Shown one piece after another: positions 11,101-21,085 of a DNA stretch of 22,225 bases. The notes under the pieces are model-generated. The model did not search any database. It saw only the letters and a list, made by a program, of their open reading frames with translations, and was not told the DNA's origin. Position numbers and translations under genes: made by a program. The first letter of the stretch is position 1, and every line of letters begins with the position of its first letter. The DNA is from Gonium pectorale (Eukaryota > Chlorophyta > Chlorophyceae > Chlamydomonadales > Volvocaceae): the NCBI GenBank assembly GCA_001584585.1, contig LSYV01000016.1, positions 721,976-744,200 of the forward strand, given 5' to 3'.

Positions 11101-11870
11101 CAACCTCGTCGCTGCGCATGTAGTGAGCGTACTGGCGGAGCCTGCGTTGGGGGGGAGGGTTGAGGGGAGGGGTGGGGGTGCACACCGGCCGGCGGGGCAG
11201 GGGTCAGGGTGGAGCCTTCACGCGCACACGGGGAAACCTGATACGGGAGCTTCGGTACGACGAGCACTCCTCGCCCCCTGCAGTGCCGATCCGCTGGCAC
11301 GGCGACAACCGACAAGCCGGCCAGCCCCGGCCGCTTGCATAGCCGGCCCACAGGTATGGGCAATCGTAAGTCGGGTGCATACGTCAGGAGGCTGGCGTTG
11401 GAGAACCGTGTCCCCTCACCATCCCCAACGCCCCGCCTCCCGAGGAGCCCCTGCACGACCCCCCGCCCGAGCGGCGCGCACCGGTCCATGGCCTGCCGCG
11501 CGTCGTCAGTGAAGAGCGACAGGTTCAGCCCGTCAGCGTCGCCGCGCCGCCCCGCCACTGCGCTCTCGTATGCCGCGATGTTGTAGGTCTCCTGTGCGGA
11601 TGCCGGTCCCGCGGGCCATCCCGAACCGAGCCCTGGTCCCAGCCCCGGGGCTAGGACGATGGCCGCGCTGCAGATGCAGGCAGCTGTCACACGGCACGCC
11701 GAGCGCACGAACGCTGCGAGGCTGTTGTAGTCCTCGCCGGCGCCATTCTCGTTGACTTGGCAGCGGATGGCATGGCCATTTCGTTTGGCCACCACATTTT
11801 GCACCGGTCTTGGCGCGCGGGCCGACAGCAGTTTGAGCGTTTGGACTGGGGGCCTCTCAATGCTACGCAT
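5115..11870 (-). CDS. CTPA: CtpA-like C-terminal processing protease (S41, PDZ), chloroplast/thylakoid lumen
   Basis: Thirteen exons, given 5' to 3' on the minus strand: 11870-11482, 11141-11033, 10609-10529, 10327-10159, 9791-9672, 9294-8996, 8472-8313, 8119-8010, 7328-7227, 6852-6775, 6291-6236, 5635-5553, 5191-5115. All junctions are in phase and give 610 residues. Residues 1 to about 92 look like a bipartite leader: basic/Ser start, hydrophobic stretch at 61-74, then GPASAQ with a likely lumenal cleavage after A92. DPYTEFLPP precedes a PDZ domain from about 248 (YVGLGLELG, GIARGDRLISIDGTPVDSL), interrupted by an Ala-rich insert at about 321-370. The S41 core follows: WILDLRNNPGGVFEEA, then STASASE with nucleophile S510 and E513, and GERTFGKG with K535. 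The Ser-Lys spacing of 25 matches Ser372/Lys397 of Scenedesmus D1 protease. YLTPSGYDIS and a GLIPD motif follow. The family removes C-terminal extensions, classically from the PSII D1 precursor. Plants have several CtpA paralogs, so D1 as substrate is inference. The intron after exon 2 uses a GC donor. Confidence 0.93.
6957..6977 (+). repeat. 21-bp dispersed repeat, copy 1 (CtpA-like intron)
   Basis: These 21 bases, from GTGTTGAAAAGG to AAAACGCAT, recur identically and in the same orientation at 21610-21630. This copy lies in the 374-bp intron 6853-7226 of the CtpA-like gene. The flanks differ. It may be a remnant of a small dispersed element or a shared intronic signal. Confidence 0.7.
8669..8686 (+). 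other. G-quadruplex-type motif in a CtpA-like intron
   Basis: The plus strand reads GGGAGTGGGTGGGTGGGG, four G-tracts with loops of 3, 1 and 1 bases, a strong quadruplex pattern. It is in the 523-bp intron 8473-8995 on the template strand of the minus-strand gene. Structure formation is inferred from the pattern only. Confidence 0.5.
9645..9671 (-). other. Run of G-tracts directly after the exon 5 donor of the CtpA-like gene
   Basis: On the minus strand the donor GTGCGC after exon 5 is followed at once by an 11-base G run and a six-G run, with further G runs downstream as far as about 9610. In the pre-mRNA this could fold as an RNA quadruplex beside the 5' splice site. Intronic G-runs are known splicing enhancers in other eukaryotes; any effect here is inference. 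Confidence 0.45.
11031..11032 (-). other. Probable GC donor of a GC-AG intron (CtpA-like intron 2)
   Basis: Exon 2 ends GAGAAGGCCTGGCAG and the intron begins GCGAGT, so the donor is GC instead of GT. The intron (10610-11032) ends at CCCAG before GTGGTGGCC. This junction joins EKAWQ to VVASEHYSANGTF in phase 0, as expected for the N-terminal helical region of the family. The nearest GT (GTCGAA, four bases on) would break the frame. GC-AG introns are a known minor class and usually keep a strong CAG|GC match, as here. Confidence 0.75.
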
Positions 11871-11883
11871 TCCCAAAGTACAT
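11863..11883 (-). promoter_or_regulatory. Possible six-codon upstream ORF overlapping the CtpA-like start
   Basis: An ATG at 11883-11881 lies 13 bases before the main ATG (11870-11868), out of frame. It reads M-Y-F-G-N-A then TAG at 11865-11863, so it overlaps the main start codon. If it is inside the mRNA leader it could lower initiation at the main start or allow reinitiation. The transcription start is not known. Confidence 0.3.
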
Positions 11884-13275
11884 TCGAGTTTGATGAACTA
11901 GAAAGATCTTGGTGACAGTCCCGCAAGACTGAAGCGCCCCAGAAGAGACCGAACTTAGGGTTTCTTGTGCCAGCTCGCACGGCTCAACTTGCGTTGCTAT
12001 ACACGCCTATTCATGCAATCAAATAATGAGACGAGGATGCAATACGTGAACAGCTGAGGACGCCAAGCGCCGTACAATGGACACGCCGAGTGTTTTGCCC
12101 CTCCGACACAATTCACCCACCCGTGCGAACCAAACTTTACGCAACGCCTAGGCGTGCCATTTTGACCCCTTTTCGGAAGTGTAGACGGCAAAACCCGTTG
12201 GCAATACTGACGTTTCGGACCGCTGGCGGCAAGGCCTCTGCGGCCGTCATCGCCGCTGCGGCAACCGCCAGTAGCGGCGGGGCGACAGCCATCTGCAACA
12301 GCTGTGACGACTGATGGTGTATACAGCTGATGCACCACTGTCGCTGTCGTTTCTGCATGTGGCTACTGCAGCTGTCTTGACACTAGCAGCGCCGTCGGCG
12401 CCACTGGGCTCGACGGGGCAGTACCCCTGGCACTGTCGGCGGCACATCCCTTCCTGCGATCAATGCAACCCTCAGCTACGCTAGCGCAGCGCCACCGGGG
12501 GATTGCTCGACAGGCCAGCGGAACGTCCTGCTTGGCATAACACGTGCGTTCCCATCACATGCAAACTCTCCGTGGGTGTGGAACTAGCTCCTAATGTATA
12601 ATTTCACTCCTGCCCCTCGTAGATGCACTTGTCAAAGGTCTCACTTTGAACAGTTTGTGTCTGGGCATGCCCAGGCGAAGTTGCGTGAGCACATGGCCTG
12701 GAACCAGGCAATGCCCGCATGGACTTCAACGGTGGGGCCTTCATTGGACATACCTCCGCTGAATTAGGGAGCCTCTGCTTCCGCGGGGTTTTCGGCCTCG
12801 GTATGCGTCAGGGAGCGGGGTCGAGCTGCGTCTAAGTCCTGATTCGATTTACGCCAGGTACGTGCCGCCCCATTCTAATGCGGTGCTCTCTGTCTGCAAG
12901 GAGCGCCAGGCGCAACAACCTCACGTAAAAAGCGAATCCCTGTTCCCTTCGTAACCGCCTCATAACGGGCATCCAGACCGCGAAGAGAACATATGCCCAT
13001 AGTACGCGGTCATTTAGCTACTCAATGCAACTTTGCTGGCATAGAGGGAAGTGATTAATGGTATTGTACCGGTTTGCGGTCCGGTACCGCCGGCCGACCT
13101 ACAAGACGCTGTAGAGCTCATTCACAAATAGACGAACCCATTACATAAATGACGCGTTCTGCCGCGTGAAGAGTGGTATTGAAGTTGGAGTCGGAGCCGA
13201 CAGTTGGGGACTCTTTGGCCATTCGACCACTATTTCTTTGCGCGTTTGGTAATTAGGAACAAAGGTATCGTGTAC
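11871..13275. promoter_or_regulatory. Divergent intergenic region between the CtpA-like and ARASP-like genes
   Basis: The start codons of the two head-to-head protease genes are 1.4 kb apart. The stretch must hold both 5' UTRs and promoters and is clearly less GC-rich than the flanking exons. No supported coding region was seen. A 7-bp perfect inverted repeat, GTACCGG (13066-13072) and CCGGTAC (13081-13087) with an 8-base loop, lies about 190 bases before the ARASP-like ATG. No convincing TATA box could be assigned to either gene. Confidence 0.6.
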
Positions 13276-16200
13276 ATGTCGTCAATTCGACAAGGACCTG
13301 TGCTTGTGCGAAGAGCGAGCACCCTCGCGCTGGAAAGGTACCTTGCCACTCAGCAACCAAGCTGGGGCTTCAGCCCTTCAGCGGCGGTCGGACTTGGGGC
13401 TGCAGTATGCGGTCTCGGCTACGTATGTGAGTTGCTGGAAGCCCTAAACCCAAATGTGCGTCACCGTTGCGCGCATGCGTGGCCAGTGCATCTCGTCGAT
13501 GTGATGATGAGGCAATGATATCTCTGTCATCCAACCATGGATTTTTGTTTTTTCACAGCGGGCGCCGGCTGCCAGCTCCGCTGCGCCTGGCCCGTCTCTG
13601 CCCACTGTTGCCCTTTCGGCAAGTCGCCCCTCAAGCCTATTCCCTCCCTAACCACCACCCCCTACCCCATTCAACCCCTGCCCTCGCGTTCTACCCACCT
13701 AACTTCCATTCAACCAATGCCCTCACGCCAGGCGGCGGCTCGGAGCCCGGCGGCCTGAGCTCGGCCCTGTCCGCGGCGGCGCTCCTCAACGGCGCCCTGC
13801 TGGCGCATGAGGCCGGCCACCTGGCGGCCGCACGGGTCCTGGGCGTGGCGGTTCGGGAGTTCTCCGTCGGCATCGGTCCCCGCGTCGCGTGGTGGCAGGT
13901 GAGGATGAGGTGCAGACTCGCAGGGCGACCGCCCTGCGAGAGGGGGGAGGGCCGGCGGAGGGGGAGCCGCAGCCGCCAGGTGGGCGGAGCTGAGGCCGCG
14001 CTGTTCCTGTCCACCGACCCGCGCTGCTCCCTCGCACCTGGCTCTCCCCGCCCCCGTGCCGCAGGGCGCCACCACCACGTACTCGCTCCGGGCGCTGCCG
14101 CTCTTCGGCTACGTCTCTTTCCTGACCACCGCCAACCTGGCGGCGGCGACAGCGGCGGCGGCGGCTCCGGCAGGCGGCCACCAGGCCCAGTGGTGGCGGC
14201 GGCCGGCGGCGGCGGGTCGCGGCGGCGCCGTGCTGCTGGAGGCTCTGTCCCCCGGCCGACGGGCTATCGTGGTCGCGGCGGGCGTCGCGGCCAACGCGCT
14301 ACTGGCGGCCGCCTTTGTGGGCTACCAGGTGTGTATTATGTACGTGTAACGGTATGCTCAAAACAGTGCTATAAACGACAAACACTTTTATCAGCGACAA
14401 AATAACCTAGCTGGCAGCCCTTGAGCCCGACCCAGCTAAGTGACCCTCTAAGTACTTATCGCTGGGGAGCTGGGGCGCTGTGCTGGATTCAGTTAGCTGA
14501 GCAGGGCTGACCTCCAGACAGCGTGGCCGGCAGCGCCAGCTGTGTGTGACCACTGCGCAGTGTTGGGGCCGGGGTAAGCCTGGGCCCGCGTGGCGGCCTG
14601 CCATGTCGCATGGAAGGGTCCCGCCTCGCTGCTTATGTCGCTTCCCAGCCCGTCGGGAAACGGGCTCCCCGCCTGGCCCCTTCTCCTTCCCGCGCTTTCC
14701 TGGTGCGCGTGCACTCATGTTCTTTGCAGGTCCTGTCGTACGGCGAGCTGGGCCTGGTCGTACGGCCGGGTGCGCGGGTGCGTGCGGTGGACGGCTGGGA
14801 GGACGACGGCGGCGGCGGCGCCCCGGCGGCTGCGACGGCGGCGGCGGTCACCTCCTCGCCTGGGGCGGCGCCCTCCGGGCGGCTGCGGGCGGGCGATGTG
14901 GTGCTGCGGGTGGGCGAGCGCTGGCTGCCCGCGGGGGGCGACCTGGTGAGTCTACTGGGGCCTTGGGGGCAAAGCGGGAACGGGTCCCAAGGAGGGGACT
15001 CGGCGGGGCGGGCCTGACTGGCGGGTGTGGCATGTAGCCGGCTTGGGAGCGGGAGACCGCATAGTAAAGGAACACGAGTCAAGGAAGGGGTGCCCAAAGT
15101 TGATGCTGCGACGCAGCAGCAGCGAATGGGAACAGAAGCCGGTGGGAGGCCTCCTGGCGCCACCTCCGCCTCCGCACGCCGCTCGCAGGACGCGGCGTTC
15201 GTGGCTGCGCTTGAGGAGGCGGCGTCGGGGGCGCCCTCCCTGGAGGGAGTCAAGATTACTGTACTGCGGCGGCGCGACTGCAGCGGCGGCGCCACTGCGG
15301 TGCCTGGCGGCGGCGGTGCCGCCAGCACCGCCCACGGCTGTACATGCGGCGGCACCTGCAGCGGCGGCGGCAGCGGCGAGCATGGCGGCAGTGGCACGAC
15401 AGCAGCCACGTCGTCGTCGGCGGCGACGGCGCCATCATCCTCATCATCAGCGGGGTCTCCTTGGGAGGTCCTCACAACGGACGCGGCCGACGTCCTGAGG
15501 TGCGTCGTGTCTTGTATGGGTGGCGTGGCTACGGTGCTTGGAGCTTTCGGGGCAGGGCCTGCCCCACTGCCAGGGCCGCCGCCCAGTCGGGTGCCGTCAC
15601 ATGGTGGCGTGCCGCGGCCACCACGGTGTCTATGGCGCCGGTGATGGCGCAGATGTGCGCCAAGGGGCCAAGGCCCATGCCCGCTGCCCTCGCCTGCTTG
15701 CACAGCGCTAGCGGGCGCCGCGCGCGCATGACTGCCTCCCTCTCGCTATCGGCGCGGATGGCTGCTTCCCCTCCCTCCCGCTCCGTTGTTCATTTGTGTT
15801 TCCCTCCCCGCTATCCCCGCTATCCCGCTAATTCCCTCCCGCTATCGGCCGATCGCTGGCCTCGCACATGCCCGTGCCCATGTGCCATGCGCCCCTCTGT
15901 GCCCCTCTCTGCTCATTCGCTCGGTCGCTCGGCTGCCGCCCGCTCGCCTGTGACCGCCCCATCTGCCGCCACCACGCCGCTCTGCGTGCCCCGCGCTCCA
16001 AGACACGCCCCGCGCCGCCTGGTGCCGTACGTGCGCTCCACTCCGCAGGTACGAGACGTTTGTGGTCGGGCCCAACGCCGCGGCGGGCTACCGGCGGCCG
16101 CAGGACGCGATGGAGGCGGCGGCCATGACGGGCAGGGAGCTGGCCAGGTGGGGACGAGTGGGGGCGCCCCGCACCGTACCGCCGCCGGACCCGGCGCCAC

Positions 16201-18078
16201 CGGTTGGGCCCCGCGCAGGGTCGCAGCAGGGGCTTGGCACGCTATTGCGCAGGAACAAGCCGTACAATAGTCAGGGCATCTAGGGCCGCACGGCACCAAT
16301 CAGTGCGTTGGGCCTGGCCCCACCGCTCGCCCCCTCGCGCCGCATCCGGCCGCCGCTGGGTTCTGGGCGCCTTCGGGGCTACGGTGCCGGCACGGCGTGC
16401 AGCCGGCGGGCTCGAAGCCTCGGCGCACAACGGCCGCGGAAGCAGCTGTCCACCCTTCTAGCCGGCGCACTTACACTGCCGCGCATGTTCGCCTACCCGC
16501 AGTTGGACGGCGGTGGTGCTGGGGTGCTGGGCGGAGGCCTTCACAGCCGCAACCGCCTCCTGCGCCTCCGCCGCCGGCCTGGCGATGCCGGCCCGGCAGG
16601 GCCGCCAGAGCGACGGCGGCAGCGGCTTCGCCGCGGCCTCCGACGCGCAGATGGTGGGGCCGCTGGGCGTCGTGGCCAGCGCCGCGGCGGCGGTGGTGGC
16701 GGCGGAGCGCGAGAGCCGTGCACAGAGCTGCATCGAGGCGACGGCAGCGGCGGCGGTGGCCGCAGCGACTGGCGGCAGCGGCGCTGGCGGTGTGGCGGCG
16801 GTGGCGGCGCCGCCGTGCGGTGAGGTCAGCCCGCGGGAGCCGTCGCCGCTGCTGGGGCTGGGCATCCAGCTGAACCTGCAGGTGAGGGGAGTTATGCGGG
16901 GCCGGGGGTCGGCCACCCGGGTTACGCCGCTGGGCAGCAGAAGGACCGAGCCACGCGGGTCACACAACGACACGCAACAGCAAACCGTCGGCTTGTTTAG
17001 ACTGTTGCAAACCCTACTTTATTGACTCGCAAACCCGCAATCGCGTGCAGCTCGCCGCTGTCAACCTGCTGCCGGTGCCGGTGCTGGACGGCGGGCAGCT
17101 GCTGCTGTTGGCTTTCACGGTGGGTGGGTGGGGGTCCGGCGGTAGGGTTGCGGCAGTGGACCGCAGGGCTGCATCGATGGGTGGCGGCATTGAGGAAAAC
17201 GGGAAAGGGGTAACACGCGGCAGTGAGGGTCGATTGGCACTACTCGCTGCAAGGCCAGGGCCACGGGCGGAGCGGCACTAAAGACGCAGCAGCAGGGCAG
17301 AAGAGCGCCTACAGCAGCACGCAGTTCTCAATTTATGGACGGTTTCCGAGTCTGCTGCGGCCATTGCAGCCTGCAGGTGCCATCGCATCGCAGCCTGCGT
17401 CACCAAAGCAGCGGAGTACCGTATCCTCACCCCCACATCCACCCCAGCCGCAGCGCATCCGCCTCGCCCCTCCTACTTGCCCTCAGCTCCTGGACCCCGC
17501 GCCTGAGCCCGCCACCTCCCATCTGCCACGCACTCACCCATCCGCCCTACCCACCCTCCTTCGCAACTCGCCGCAGGCGGCTCGCGGCGGCAAGCGGCTG
17601 CCGCCTGGTCTGGAGCGAGGCGCGCTGGCCCTCAGCGGCCTCGCCGTGGCGGGCTGGATCGCGGCCCTTAGCCTGGCCGACATGGTCAGCCTGGCGGACA
17701 AAGCAGCGGCCAAGCTAACGGTGAGTGGCGTCCGTTTTCGGGGTGCCGGCTGCGGCAGGTGCGGGGGCGGAGGCCGCGATGAAACGCCGCGACTTTGGGG
17801 TCGCGAGCCCACACCTTGTGCTGAATAGTATGGTCCTGGTGGTGCTCCTGTCAGCAGAGGAGGGCTCCTCCTGACCGTACCGTGCAGCCTGATAGGGAAT
17901 GTATGCTTGCAACCTCCATGCCTGACTCGGCCGAGCTGCGCGCATGTGCCGTGTGCAGGTGGCGCTGTCGCCGCCCGACCGACCCGCGGGTCGCGGGGCG
18001 CCGCTGCCGCTTGCCGCCGCGGCGGTGGGCGAGGAGGCGCGCGGAGCCGAGTGGGACACCGCCCTGGCGGCGGCTTGA
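13276..18078 (+). CDS. ARASP: ARASP/RseP-type site-2 zinc metalloprotease (M50), probably chloroplast
   Basis: Ten exons, 13276-13426, 13732-13898, 14065-14328, 14730-14945, 15189-15499, 16049-16147, 16503-16881, 17051-17119, 17577-17720 and 17959-18078, join in phase to 639 residues. The start is the first in-frame ATG; the basic/Ser N-terminus (RRASTLALERY) fits a plastid transit peptide. The zinc motif HEAGH is at residues 76-80 in a hydrophobic segment (ALLNGALLAHEAGHLAAARV). YSLRALPLFGYVSF and RRAIVVAAGVAANALLAAAF follow. A PDZ-like region at about 195-300 (LRAGDVVLRVGERWL) is followed by a Gly/Ser-rich stretch. Then come QMVGPLGVVAS and the second metal-binding motif NLLPVPVLDGG at 534-544 (D542). 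RGGKRLPPGLERGALALSG and a last membrane helix match the plant ARASP C-terminus. The family cuts membrane proteins within the bilayer; plant ARASP is needed for chloroplast development. It is divergent to the CtpA-like gene. Extra Ala/Gly inserts make it longer than the roughly 450-aa plant forms. Confidence 0.92.
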
Positions 18079-21000
18079 AGGATGCGCCATGCGATGTTGG
18101 CGCCCAGTGGGCCGTGCATTGGGACTGGTGTACTCAGGTCTCGAGGTGCACTGTTATCCCCCGTTCGGGGAGACCCTCCCCCCGCCCACCGAGGGGACAC
18201 CGGCCAAGGTGCAATTGTTGTCGCGGGGAGAGAGCCTAGGGCGTGGCATTCCTGGCTGCTGGCCTGTCGTACCAGTACGGTGATTTGATTCACAACTAAA
18301 AGCGGAATTGTTGTTAAATCGGAGCTAGCACCCACGACCACCATTGGGCAGCTCGATGTATTGCCCATGTGCAAGCGAGCGAGAGAGGTGTGCGAAAGAG
18401 GGTTAGAGAGCTGGCTGAGCCCGATAGGGCAAGAAGACGCAGGGGATAACAACGGTGTAGTTTTATACAATGCCAGTCCAAAAGAATAGTTGTTGGTTTT
18501 CGTTAAGTGCTGTTGTGTACGTCATTGGCTGGGAAGGCAGGACAGGTGGGGGCATCGGCGGGCGCTACAGGCTCCGAGGGATGCAGGGCCGTGGGTGCCG
18601 GCATCATGTCTGCGCGCATGCGCTGGAGTGCGTCCAACGCTGTAGCACCTGCTTTTGATTCACCTCCCAAGGCCGGGTAGCCTGTGTGCCTGGGGCCCGG
18701 GTACAAGGACGTATGGGTGCTGCGTAGGCATTACTCTTTTCGGAGATGTAGATGGATCGGGCGGCTTCGTCGGGTTCATGGTGCTCTCCGTGCCGCGCGC
18801 CATTGCGCGTTCCAAGGCGGCCCTGTCGAGGCGACGGTTTTGTGGAGCTTATTCATAGTTGTGTTGCAGTTTCATCTTTCGGTGGGTTTTTTACGGTTGA
18901 TTTCGCCTGACGACGAGAATTTTGTGCACTCGTTGTGCCATTGGTTGGTAACGACGGGGGTTACGATCGGTTGCGGCGGGACATTTTTTGGAGGAGGGCC
19001 AGCCCCGCAGCACGGAACAAATTTTAGAGGGCCCAGTCTGCCCACTCAAGCGTAAACTATGTGGCTGCCAAATCATGCCGCCCGCGCTTTGTATCTAATC
19101 GGTTATACCAAATATATTTCGTAACACTAAACAATCACCGCCCCCTCGACTTCACAACCGCCCAGCCCCGCAGTGACACGCGATGCCGGCCGCAGGCGAA
19201 GGCATGCCGGCGCGCAGGAGCGCAGGACGACGCTGCTCTTTATTTTGTTGCGCTCCTCAAGGCCCGAGCTTGCGCGCGGCGCGCACCGTGATGCAGCCGG
19301 CACCGCCAACCATTGACCAGTGCGCGTTGCCCTGGAACGGGTGTCCCTAGCTAGCATGCGCGTGCAACGGGCGGTAGGTCACACTAAAACCGGTCGCGCC
19401 GAGAAAGGGGGCGCGAGGGGGTGGGGACTGATTCCCGTATACTGCTGAAGGTCGGCACGCAGCTAGCGAGCCGTTACCCGTGGAGTCGGCCGTTCTCCTG
19501 GCACCGAAAATGCCGATCAGTGATAAGGTGTGTTACCGGCACGCCGAATGGACCGGACTCACCCCCACCCGCGCGTCTCGCTGCCAGCACTGTTCTGGTA
19601 CAGCCTTGCATGACAGGTTGTGGGGTATGACTGTGCGCCGAACGCATACCTCTTCGCGGTAGGAGTGTATGTGCCTCCGCCGGTCCCTTACAGCCGGAGT
19701 CCCCACACACCTGGAGTAATCGAGTTCGCCCAGAGGCACCGCTCTCATCCTCCAGCGGCATGCACATACTGAAGTACAGTACACAGAGAAAAGAGAGCAG
19801 ACCACCACAGCGAGAGCAGGAAAGCAGCTGGGTTCTGACGCAAGAACCAACTATGCCATCCAACAAGCAAACAGAGGCCGTTGGGCTGTTGATGATGCCA
19901 GCAAAGGAAGCAAGCCGTACTGCAGACAGGTTCAGGCAGCCACCCTCGCCCTGCAACATCTGTCGCAAAGATGGACTCACAACCTGCGGATGCCACCTGC
20001 GCCCCAAAGCGAGGCCGCGCCACACCCCCAGCACAACGACACACCGGGCGGGAGCCGGGCGCGCTGCCGAAAGCCGCAGACTGAATCGTGCATGAATTTG
20101 CTCATATGCTTGACGTGTGATATATCGCGCGCACACCGGAACACCTTTTGTTGGGATAGAGGCCCCCGTCGTCAAAGACAGCGGTACAAAAGCCGACCCA
20201 TAACACCGCCCATCAAAGGCTACAATGGACACCCACGATGCAAAAGTGCGCTCAAGGGCTCTGGCAACGTGTTCCTGAATATAGATAGATGCGGATGGAT
20301 GAAGATCACACACCGCCTAACGGCTCCGGGCGACGGACGGATCCCAGACGTGATCCGTCGTCCACCGACAGCCTGCGCCGCAAGCCGGAGCCCTTGACGC
20401 CGCCAGGGTACAGCTGCTTGCTTCACTTTGAAGAGACAGTCTACGATGAAAGCGCGCCGCAAGCCTGCCACATCACGTCACCGTCGTATGCCGTACGCAG
20501 TGTACCGCGGAACAAAGTGAGGATGCAAGTGTACGGGCACTCCAACTGTTCGCATGCTCTACACAACTTTTGCTGCATGCGATGGACAAGCAGCCCGTCC
20601 GGCGGCCTGGTGGTATCTAAACCGGGCCGCCATCAACCTGCGAAGCGCCCCGACCCCGGTTAAAGAGGCGAGTAGTCAACCGCTCAACTGCCCAAATGTC
20701 CAACCGCTTCAACCATCCCAACCGCCATAGGCTTGAACGCCGGAAGCCCGTGCCATGCGCGTATATGCTCAAGCAGGTCATGAATGGAGCGCTCTCCACC
20801 GAAAGGTGCGGAGGCGCCATGCGCTTGAGACGCCCGACGAATGCCCGTTTGCTGCAGGCTGCAGCGGCATGTGCTGTCTGATCAGCGCGCGCGACCCTCC
20901 ACCCACGTTTCAACACACCGTAGTAAACCACCCTCCAATGGAATGCCAACGACTGGGGACCCCCTCTTCCTCCTGCGCCGCCGCCGCAAGTCGTCTTGCG

Positions 21001-21085
21001 CGGTGGCTCTTGGCCGAGCGCTCTGCGCTCCTGGGCCCCTGGCCCAGAGAGACCAGCAGCATCAGCGCAACCTGCACCGCCCGAC
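18079..21085. other. 3-kb gap between convergent genes, no supported gene
   Basis: This stretch lies between the stop codons of the ARASP-like gene (+) and the kinase gene (-). Base composition is much lower in GC than the exons. I found no open frame with the alanine/glycine-rich, GC-ending codon use of the neighbouring genes, no protein motif and no phased exon chain on either strand. The longest frame (minus, 19474-20313) has no recognisable domain and probably falls in the 3' flank of the kinase gene. An 8-bp inverted repeat, GACGGATC/GATCCGTC, sits at 20336-20359. Long 3' UTRs, a non-coding RNA or degenerate repeats could fill it. Confidence 0.5.

Noticed and set aside
11871..11876. Earlier start for the CtpA-like protein at 11876
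   Set aside because: That codon is TTG; the first in-frame ATG is at 11870-11868.
13423..13431. GTATGTGAG as donor of ARASP-like exon 1
   Set aside because: It would put the next exon in a frame with an early stop. The GTGAGT four bases later gives a clean phase-1 junction to 13732.
13537..13731. Possible extra exon after the TTTTCACAG acceptor at about 13559
   Set aside because: No usable donor follows in frame before the next acceptor, and the bases look like a pyrimidine-rich intron end.
15344..16270. 308-codon open frame on the plus strand
   Set aside because: It is out of frame with the ARASP-like exons 15189-15499 and 16049-16147 and covers the intron between them.
18158..18170. CCCCGTTCGGGG hairpin as a possible tRNA T-arm or terminator
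   Set aside because: No matching acceptor, D or anticodon arms nearby, and such hairpins do not terminate nuclear mRNA genes.
19474..20313. 279-codon open frame on the minus strand
   Set aside because: No motif, non-GC-biased codons, and no splice-phased partners; likely the 3' flank of the kinase gene.
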